The notes below the pieces were generated by a model. The model ran no database searches. It saw nothing but the letters and a program-made list of their open reading frames with translations, and was not told the origin of the DNA. Shown in pieces: positions 58,070 to 64,000 of a DNA stretch of 64,000 nucleotides. Origin of the DNA: UBA5336 sp964492485 (GTDB taxonomy: Bacteria; Pseudomonadota; Alphaproteobacteria; Caulobacterales; Hyphomonadaceae); NCBI GenBank assembly GCA_964492485.1, contig CAZBKM010000007.1:1-64000 (forward strand), read 5' to 3'. Made by a program: the position numbers and the translations under genes. Each line of letters begins with the position of its first letter. Within the stretch, counting starts at the first letter, position 1.

Positions 58070-59594
58070 CCTCAACCATACCCGTCTGCTGGCGGCTCTC
58101 CTGGTGCTCGTGGGGTTGGGTATCTTTACGTACAAGGTCCTCGAGCTGAACTACCCGCTGGAGCCCGGGGTTCAGGTCACGGTCTGGGACTATGAGGTGT
58201 ATCTGGACTTCGAGGCCCAGAACCGCCCCGTCCGGATCGAGGCCTTCATCCCGGCCAGCGGACCCAGCGGACAGGTGGCCGAGGAGCAGTTCTACAATGG
58301 CCCCTTCGGCCTGCGCCTGGACACGGAGGGGGCTACCGGCAACCGAAAGGCGATCTGGACCTATCGCTACCCGAACGAGCGAAAGGTCCTGCGCTACCGT
58401 GCGACCCTGCTCGGCGAGACGGCCGAAACGCCGCTGCCGGCCGATATGCGCCAGAAGCGTCGCCGGGCGACGCCTGCCATCGAGTCCGACCTGGAGCGTC
58501 AGGCCTTCATCGTCTGGTCGTCGGATCTGCGCCGCCGGTCGGCCGACGATGAATCGCTGGCCGAACTGACGCTACAGGAAATCTTCCGGTCCGATGGCGT
58601 CGACGAGGTCGAGGCGCTTCTGCCGCGCCTCGCGGAGCCTCTGAACCGGCTGGAGCTCGCGCGCGCGGTCTTCGAGAGTCAGGGGATCCCGGCGCGTGTG
58701 GCCAATGGCGTGTATCTCGACGACGCCCGGCGCAGGTCGGAAAGTCGACACTGGCTGGAGTACCATGTGGCGGGCGAGGACAAGCGGTTCTTCCCCGACG
58801 GCACGCCGGAGCGTTTCGTCGGCATCTGGTACGGACTGGACCCCATGGTCACCGCCGAAGGCGTCGACCGGCTCGACATCCAGATCGGCCTGCAGCCTGC
58901 CCTCCTCTCTGCCTCCGATGCGCTGATCCGTGGCGGCTCGGCGGGCGGGGACCTCATGGACTGGATGGATTTCGAACGCCTCCCGATCACCACGCAGCTT
59001 GTCTATCGGGTCCTGCTGACCATCCCCGTGGGGATACTGATCCTGGTCTTCCTGCGCCAATTCGTGGGGGTGGAGACGCTGGGCACGTTCATGCCGGTCC
59101 TGATCGGCATCGCCTTCCGGGAGACCGCCCTGCTCAACGGTATCGTGCTGTTCAGCCTCCTGATCATGCTCGGCCTTGCGATGCGGTTCTACCTCGAACG
59201 GCTGCGGCTGCTGCTGGTACCAAGGCTTGCGGTCGTGCTCGTCTTCATCGTGATCTGCATGGCGCTCATTACCCTGCTGCTGGAGGGCACCGGGCAGAGA
59301 ATCGGTCTCTCGATCTCGCTCTTCCCCATGGTGATCCTGACGATGACCATCGAGCGCATGTCGATCGTCTGGGAAGAGTACTCGCCAAGCGATGCGATCA
59401 AGGCGGGTATCGGCAGCCTGGCTGTGGCCAGCCTGACCTACCTGGTCATGACCGACCGCCATGTGGAGTATTTCATGTTCAACTTTCCGGAACTGCTCCT
59501 CGTGATCATGGGCCTGTGTCTCCTCATGGGGAAGTACACCGGCCTGAGGCTGAGCGAGATCATCCGGTTCAGAGAACTGGCGCAGCGATCATGA
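58062..59594 (+). CDS. Inactive transglutaminase fused to seven membrane helices
   Basis: The 511-residue protein has one N-terminal membrane helix (about 7-24), a periplasmic domain to about residue 305 with transglutaminase-like strands (ESQGIPARVANGVYL and SRHWLEYHV), then seven membrane helices (about 320-500). The periplasmic domain contains no Cys at all, so the catalytic Cys of transglutaminases is missing. This matches the Pfam pair Transglut_i_TM and 7TM_transglut. It may bind a peptide or signal across the membrane. The GTG at 58062 overlaps the protease stop; the ATP-grasp gene overlaps at the other end. Confidence 0.85.
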   Translation: MTSLNHTRLLAALLVLVGLGIFTYKVLELNYPLEPGVQVTVWDYEVYLDFEAQNRPVRIEAFIPASGPSGQVAEEQFYNGPFGLRLDTEGATGNRKAIWTYRYPNERKVLRYRATLLGETAETPLPADMRQKRRRATPAIESDLERQAFIVWSSDLRRRSADDESLAELTLQEIFRSDGVDEVEALLPRLAEPLNRLELARAVFESQGIPARVANGVYLDDARRRSESRHWLEYHVAGEDKRFFPDGTPERFVGIWYGLDPMVTAEGVDRLDIQIGLQPALLSASDALIRGGSAGGDLMDWMDFERLPITTQLVYRVLLTIPVGILILVFLRQFVGVETLGTFMPVLIGIAFRETALLNGIVLFSLLIMLGLAMRFYLERLRLLLVPRLAVVLVFIVICMALITLLLEGTGQRIGLSISLFPMVILTMTIERMSIVWEEYSPSDAIKAGIGSLAVASLTYLVMTDRHVEYFMFNFPELLLVIMGLCLLMGKYTGLRLSEIIRFRELAQRS

Positions 59595-60580
59595 TCCGGA
59601 CATGGCTTGGCCTTCGGCGCGCCGGCGTCATGGGCATCAATGAGCGCAATGTGAGCCTTGTGGCGGAGCTGAATCCGCGGCGGCTGATGCGGCTTGTCGA
59701 CGACAAGCGCGAGACCAAGCGCCTGGCGCTCGAGGCCGGAATACAGGTCCCGGATCTCTACGGTGTCATCTCCAACCCGTTCGACATGCGGCGTCTCGAG
59801 ACCTTCGTCTCCCGCCCGGATGGTTGCGTGATCAAGCCTGCCAACGGGTCCCAGGGCAACGGCATCCTCGTTGTGATGGAGCCGATGCGCGGCGGCTGGC
59901 GGTTATCCTCGGGCCGGCGGATCAATCTCGACGATCTGCGCTTCCACACCAACAATGTCCTGTCCGGCATGTACAGCCTGAGCGGGCAGCCCGACGCTGC
60001 CGTGATCGAGTCGCGCGTGAAGTTCGACAACACCTTCAGCCATGTCTCATTCAACGGGGTGCCGGACATTCGCATCATCGTGCTGCGCGGATTGCCGATC
60101 GTGGCCATGGTGCGCCTTCCCACCGCCGAATCCGACGGCAAGGCGAATCTGCACAAGGGCGGCGTCGGCGTCGGCCTCGATCTGGTGACGGGGGTGACCT
60201 ATAACGGCATGCAGCATGGCAAGGTGGTCGACAGCCATCCAGACACCGCCAACAGTCTGGCCGGGATCCAGGTTCCCCACTGGGACGAGATGTTGCTGAT
60301 GGCAACGCGGGCGTTCGACGTGACCGGGCTCGGCTATCTGGGCGCCGATATCGTCCTGGACCGGGATCGTGGCCCGATGCTTCTGGAACTGAATGCGCGC
60401 CCGGGCCTTGCGATCCAGGTGGCGAACCGCATGGGGCTGCGCCCTCTGGTAAAGGCTGCGCTCGCGGCGGACACCACGGGTCTTGACGATGTGGGCCGGG
60501 TCGCTCTCGCCCGGGAGCTGTTTTCCCGCAGCCTGCAGCGCAATGCGGAGGCTGCCGGTCTGACCCGGGCCGCAGCCTGA
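59591..60580 (+). CDS. RimK-like ATP-grasp ligase (alpha-L-glutamate ligase-related)
   Basis: A cytosolic ATP-grasp enzyme of 329 residues. It has VIKPANGSQGNGILVV as the ATP-binding loop, the central DIRIIVLRG and the metal-binding DIVLDRDRGPMLLELNARPG. Relatives attach amino acids, often glutamate, to a carboxylate or peptide. It overlaps the 7TM gene by four bases (ATGA). With the secreted protease and the inactive transglutaminase it suggests a system that makes and trims or senses an amide-linked peptide. Substrate and partner are unknown. Confidence 0.85.
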   Translation: MIRTWLGLRRAGVMGINERNVSLVAELNPRRLMRLVDDKRETKRLALEAGIQVPDLYGVISNPFDMRRLETFVSRPDGCVIKPANGSQGNGILVVMEPMRGGWRLSSGRRINLDDLRFHTNNVLSGMYSLSGQPDAAVIESRVKFDNTFSHVSFNGVPDIRIIVLRGLPIVAMVRLPTAESDGKANLHKGGVGVGLDLVTGVTYNGMQHGKVVDSHPDTANSLAGIQVPHWDEMLLMATRAFDVTGLGYLGADIVLDRDRGPMLLELNARPGLAIQVANRMGLRPLVKAALAADTTGLDDVGRVALARELFSRSLQRNAEAAGLTRAAA

Positions 60581-60641
60581 ACGACCTCGCTTCGGCCGGA
60601 CAACACGCCAGCGCCTCTTCGACTCTCTCGCAGCCGGTTAT

Positions 60642-60793
60642 GGCGTTTTCCAAACGCGAACCGGCTCCCACGTCGCTCGACCTTGCCCTAGCGCATCTTC
60701 AAGTCAATCGGAGTCAGTGAAGATGCGCTATGTTCTTGTTTTTGAGCATTTTCTTAACGCGAACCGGTGCCCACTTCGCTCGAAAATGCTTTA
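60642..60793. repeat. Repeat array: diverged A, B, A
   Basis: A diverged module A (60642..60690), an intact module B (60689..60730) with 11-base arms, and an intact module A (60744..60793). It follows the ATP-grasp gene; the right edge gives the stop (TAA) of the KAS III gene on the other strand. Confidence 0.85.
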
Positions 60794-61909
60794 GCTTCGG
60801 CGCACGAAGACGGTGCCGGCCGAGTATCCCGCGCCAAACGAACAGATCAATCCGATCTCGCCGGGCCGGATGTCGTCCTTGTTCAGGTGGTATGCGATGA
60901 TCGATCCGGCCGAGGAGGTGTTGGCATAGGTGTCGAGCACCGTCGGGCTTTCATCTTCGCTGGCGTCATGGCCGAGGACCCGAGAGGCGATCAGGCGGTT
61001 CATGTTGGCATTGGCCTGGTGGAGCCAGAGCCGCCGCAGGTCACCGGCCGAAAGGTCGAGGCGCGCCATTTCCGAGAGGATCATCTCCGCCACCATCGGC
61101 ACGACTTCCTTGAACACCTTACGGCCTTCCTGAACGAACAGTTTGTCGGGCGCGTTCGCATGCTCCGGTGCGGTGCGATTGAGGAAGCCGAAATTGTTCC
61201 GGATGTTGTTGGAGAATTGTGTCTTCAGGTGCGTGCCCAGAATCTCCCAATGGTCGGCTGGTGCGGTGTCGGACGCTTCCACGAGAACCGCTGTGGCCAC
61301 GTCGCCGAAGATGAAATGACTGTCGCGGTCGGTGAAGTTCAGATGTCCGGAACAGATTTCCGGGTTCACCATCAGCACGGCCCTGGCATGGCCGGCCCGC
61401 ACGAAGTCGGCGGCCGTCTGGATGCCGAATGTGGCCGAGGAGCAGGCGACGTTCATGTCGAAGGCAAAGCCGCCAATGCCGAGGGCCTCCTGGACTTCGA
61501 TGGCGATGGCCGGATAGGCGCGCTGGAGGTTCGAACAGGCGCAGATGACCGCATCCACCTCGTCGGGTGACTTTCCGGCGGTCTCCAGGGCCTGGCGTCC
61601 CGCTTCGACGGCGATCTCGGCGAGGATCGACAGCTCGCCATTGTCCCGCTCGGGGATACGCGGACACATGACGTCTGGGTCGAGCGTCCCCGCCTTGTCG
61701 ATCACATAGCGAGAGCGGATGCCGGAGGCCTTTTCGATGAACTCCACCGAGGAGTGGGGCTTGGGGTCGACCCGCCCGGCCGCGATGTCCTCGGCGTGTC
61801 GCGCATTCCAGCGGTCGGCCCAGGTATTGAAGCTCTCCACCAGCTCGGCGTTCGAGATCGAATTCGGGGGTGTCCACAGGCCTGTGGCGGAGATAACGGG
61901 TTGCGGCAT
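60791..61909 (-). CDS. 3-oxoacyl-ACP synthase III family protein
   Basis: A condensing enzyme of 372 residues with catalytic Cys in DMNVACSSATFG, His in WLHQANANMN and Asn in YANTSSAGS. It is longer than FabH and matches the type of Pseudomonas PA3286, for example ISNAELVESFNTW, EFIEKASGIRSRY and LTQFSNNIRNNFGFLNR, which draws medium-chain acyl-CoA from beta-oxidation into fatty-acid synthesis. Whether the role is the same here is not known. The stop codon TAA lies in a repeat edge. Confidence 0.9.
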   Translation of the reverse strand: MPQPVISATGLWTPPNSISNAELVESFNTWADRWNARHAEDIAAGRVDPKPHSSVEFIEKASGIRSRYVIDKAGTLDPDVMCPRIPERDNGELSILAEIAVEAGRQALETAGKSPDEVDAVICACSNLQRAYPAIAIEVQEALGIGGFAFDMNVACSSATFGIQTAADFVRAGHARAVLMVNPEICSGHLNFTDRDSHFIFGDVATAVLVEASDTAPADHWEILGTHLKTQFSNNIRNNFGFLNRTAPEHANAPDKLFVQEGRKVFKEVVPMVAEMILSEMARLDLSAGDLRRLWLHQANANMNRLIASRVLGHDASEDESPTVLDTYANTSSAGSIIAYHLNKDDIRPGEIGLICSFGAGYSAGTVFVRRS

Positions 61910-61998
61910 GGCGGCACTCTTGCTGCTGTGGTGGCACCGACTCGGAACGACAGACTGGCCAGAAGCCTAGCGTGCCGGCTTCGGGGCGTCGAGGCCAG

Positions 61999-62078
61999 CC
62001 GGTTCGCGTTGAGACCCTGTCCCGGAACACACGCCTGGCCCATTCGGACCGGGTCTGGTCGACTGGGAGATGCGCTAG
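61999..62078. repeat. Repeat: partial A, diverged B
   Basis: A fragment of module A (CCGGTTCGCGTTGAG) is followed by a diverged module B (62035..62078) ending GAGATGCGCTAG, whose CTA is the stop codon of tag. Confidence 0.7.
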
Positions 62079-62695
62079 CCGCTCCGGGGGGGAAAGGCGA
62101 GACGCTGGACGTCCTGGTGACGCGGGCAGTGCACCTCATGGTCGTTGACCATGCCGACCGCCTGCATGAACGCATAGGTTATCACGGGTCCGCAGAAACT
62201 GAAGCCCCGGGCCTTGAGGGCCTTGGCGAGGGCGCGCGACGTCGCCGTTTCGGCAGGAGCCTTGCGAAAATCGGTGACGGCGTTGACTTGCGGTCGGCCG
62301 TCCACGAAGGCCCAGAGAAAATCCGCGAAAGGCTCGCCGGCCTCCTCCATCCGCAGATAGGCCCTGGCGTTCCCGACGATGGCCGCGACCTTGCGAGGGC
62401 TGCGGATGATCCCCGGATTCTCGAGCGCGCGGGCCATTCGGCTGTCGGTCCATGCCGCCAGGCGTTGCGGGTCGAACCCTTCGAACTCGTCGCGCAATGC
62501 GTCGCGCTTTCGCAGAATCGTGATCCAGGCAAGTCCCGCCTGAAGGCCGTCAAGCTGCAGCTTCTCCCACAGGGCGCGCCCGTCATGCTCCGGTACGCCC
62601 CATTCGGTGTCATGATAGGCCCGGTAGAGGGCATCGCCTGGCGGTGCCCATGCACAGGGTAAGGTCGCGGGTGGTGCCGGGTCGCCGCCGCTCAT
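62075..62695 (-). CDS. tag: DNA-3-methyladenine glycosylase I
   Basis: Tag excises 3-methyladenine from alkylated DNA. The 206-residue protein has the zinc ligands of the family, the N-terminal Cys in LPCAWAPPG, the His in AYHDTEWGVP and the C-terminal NDHEVHCPRH, plus the conserved FEGFDPQRLAAW and GPVITYAFMQAVGMVNDH. It starts inside the end of ygfZ (ATGA overlap) and the two are one operon. Confidence 0.95.
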   Translation of the reverse strand: MSGGDPAPPATLPCAWAPPGDALYRAYHDTEWGVPEHDGRALWEKLQLDGLQAGLAWITILRKRDALRDEFEGFDPQRLAAWTDSRMARALENPGIIRSPRKVAAIVGNARAYLRMEEAGEPFADFLWAFVDGRPQVNAVTDFRKAPAETATSRALAKALKARGFSFCGPVITYAFMQAVGMVNDHEVHCPRHQDVQRLAFPPRSG

Positions 62696-63582
62696 GTCGG
62701 AGTGTCCGTCATCCGTGCGGCTTCTTCTGCCAGCCAGTCCGGCACATGCAGTGTCGCCGGTCGGTCGTCGACGGTTACCGGGTGGCCGCCGGCCTGTCCC
62801 CTGGCAAGCCGGTCTATCCGCAGGCGTGCCAGCGCAAGGCCGTCTTCCGCGCTGGTGATCTCGCCCAGGGGGCCACCTGCGCGCACCTTTGCGCCGGGCG
62901 TCGCATTGGCTGCCTCCAGGACGACGGTGCGCCGTCGGACATTGCCGCGCCGGTGCATGCGCGAGACCACTTCCTGGCCCACGAAGCAGCCCTTGCGAAG
63001 GTCGACCCCGCCCATGCGGTCCAGATTGATGTCGGAGGGGAAAACTTCGGCGGCGCCGAAATCGGTCCCGAACTCCGCGACACCCTGGCGAATGCGGTCA
63101 AGCGCATATTCGGGCCAGGGCCGGCTCCACTCCGCCGGATGGCCGCCATGCCAGGCCGACCAGTCCGCTTCAGTCGCCAGAACCCTCAACCGTCCGCCGG
63201 AGAACCTCGGGTCGATGAACACGTGCGCCGCGCCGGATACCGGACGCACGCCATGGCTTGCAGGTTCGACGCCTGCCAGCACGATCAGGTCGCCGCGCGG
63301 TTCGATCGTCACATCGGCGCGCAGCCGGAAGAGTTTCAGCCGCTTTTCGAGGTCCGGAAGGACCTCGCGCGCGACGTCCAGGAGAATGCCATCTTCGGTG
63401 CGCAGCGCCAGATAGTCGGCGATGACCTTGCCCTGGGGGGTGAGCAAGGCACCCGGGCGCGCCTCTCCGGTCGCCCAGTCATGGGTGTTGTTGGTGACCA
63501 GCCGCTCGAGCATGGCCAGCGTGTCGGGTCCGGTGAGGCTCAGAACCCCACGATGGGCAAGATAGGCAAAGGGAACCGTCAT
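62692..63582 (-). CDS. ygfZ: Folate-binding protein YgfZ
   Basis: YgfZ is a tetrahydrofolate-dependent protein that helps repair or assemble some iron-sulfur enzymes. The 296-residue protein has an aminomethyltransferase-like fold with the signature KGCFVGQEVVSRMHRRG, in which the usual Tyr of KGCYxGQE is Phe. The ATG at 63582 was chosen over one 12 codons upstream. It overlaps tag by four bases. Confidence 0.92.
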   Translation of the reverse strand: MTVPFAYLAHRGVLSLTGPDTLAMLERLVTNNTHDWATGEARPGALLTPQGKVIADYLALRTEDGILLDVAREVLPDLEKRLKLFRLRADVTIEPRGDLIVLAGVEPASHGVRPVSGAAHVFIDPRFSGGRLRVLATEADWSAWHGGHPAEWSRPWPEYALDRIRQGVAEFGTDFGAAEVFPSDINLDRMGGVDLRKGCFVGQEVVSRMHRRGNVRRRTVVLEAANATPGAKVRAGGPLGEITSAEDGLALARLRIDRLARGQAGGHPVTVDDRPATLHVPDWLAEEAARMTDTPT

Positions 63583-63642
63583 GGTCTCGGATGTAGGCGC
63601 ATCACACTCCGCTGTCACCGGTCGGTCGGGGCGGGTCAGCGC

Positions 63643-63996
63643 TCAGCGCTGGCCCAGAAGCCGAAACCGGCCCTCGGCCCGCGCACATATCGTCTGTCGC
63701 AAGTGCAGCGTCGCGCATGCCGCAACCACGCCATCCTCCGGCATTGCGAGGACCACGCTTGCCTGCAGCCATCGACCGGTGAGGGCCGGTCGCTCGAAGG
63801 CCAGCGTCAGCGCCACGGTCGCAAGCCGCCCGCCATGGCGCTGCTGCACGCACTGGGCCATGGCGCTGTCGAGGAACGCTGCGATCAATCCGCCATGCAG
63901 AACGCCCAGCGCATTACAATGACGCGCCTCCCCCACAAGGCCGAAGCCGGGCGGATCGAGCGACGGGTTCCAGTAGAACGGCCCGTTCACGTCCAT
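63643..63996 (-). CDS. PaaI-type thioesterase, possibly truncated by the window edge
   Basis: A single-hotdog thioesterase with HCNALGVLHGGLIAAFLDSAM, the active-site block of the PaaI/4HBT family, and LTLAFERPAL. The visible chain is 117 residues from the ATG at 63996, close to the right edge. Relatives begin about 15-20 residues earlier, so the true start may be outside the window. The acyl substrate is unknown. Confidence 0.75.
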   Translation of the reverse strand: MDVNGPFYWNPSLDPPGFGLVGEARHCNALGVLHGGLIAAFLDSAMAQCVQQRHGGRLATVALTLAFERPALTGRWLQASVVLAMPEDGVVAACATLHLRQTICARAEGRFRLLGQR

Positions 63997-64000
63997 GAAG

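Overview
The window is about 64 kb of high-GC chromosome from an alphaproteobacterium. The evidence is the gene set: the cell-cycle response regulator CpdR beside an N-formylglutamate amidohydrolase, an MmgR-type sRNA, COQ9 beside ribosomal protein S21, YdcH beside purEK, the metX-metW pair, hisC-tyrC, the aerobic cobaltochelatase genes cobS and cobT, and the phaB/phaR polyhydroxybutyrate genes. No phage, plasmid, insertion sequence, rRNA or CRISPR array is visible. The genus cannot be named from the sequence alone.

Layout. 0-3.4 kb: a PspF-type stress regulator divergent from a 46-residue membrane protein that has a sigma-54-like promoter, then tRNA-Val(GAC), cpdR and the amidohydrolase. 3.4-7.2 kb: a small RNA, an XRE regulator, histidinol-phosphatase and a prolyl-oligopeptidase-family lipoprotein. 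7.3-19.7 kb: helicase HrpB, an odd short-chain dehydrogenase, YdcH, purEK, COQ9/rpsU, a PilZ protein, rhodanese-ArsR, an rRNA/tRNA methyltransferase, purA and a Pif1-like helicase. 20-28 kb: TPP-riboswitch-controlled thiC, two small membrane protein genes, metXW, hisC-tyrC and 5-formyl-THF cyclo-ligase. 28.5-34.3 kb: a phytase-like lipoprotein, cobST and uppP. 34.5-42.8 kb: glutamate synthase (gltD then gltB), Zur, a double-hotdog thioesterase and a P-II protein. 42.9-50 kb: a methyltransferase, glyoxalase II with a cupin, phaB/phaR, a membrane protein and two glycosyltransferases. 50-57 kb, all on the minus strand: a ThDP enzyme, a feruloyl-CoA-synthase-like ligase, dihydroorotase, a radical SAM protein and an epoxide hydrolase. 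57.5-60.6 kb: a three-gene operon of a secreted RimB-type aspartyl protease, an inactive transglutaminase fused to seven membrane helices, and a RimK-like ATP-grasp ligase. 60.8-64 kb: a KAS III enzyme, tag, ygfZ and a thioesterase at the edge.

The genes are mostly housekeeping: purine, histidine, tyrosine, methionine, thiamine, cobalamin and folate metabolism, nitrogen assimilation and storage polymer control. Two things stand out. One is a family of short palindromic repeats (called modules A, B, C and D here) that recurs about sixteen times between genes, often joined at CTAG, and repeatedly supplies the stop codon of the gene it follows. The other is the protease/7TM/ATP-grasp operon, which looks like a peptide or amide ligation system with little established function.
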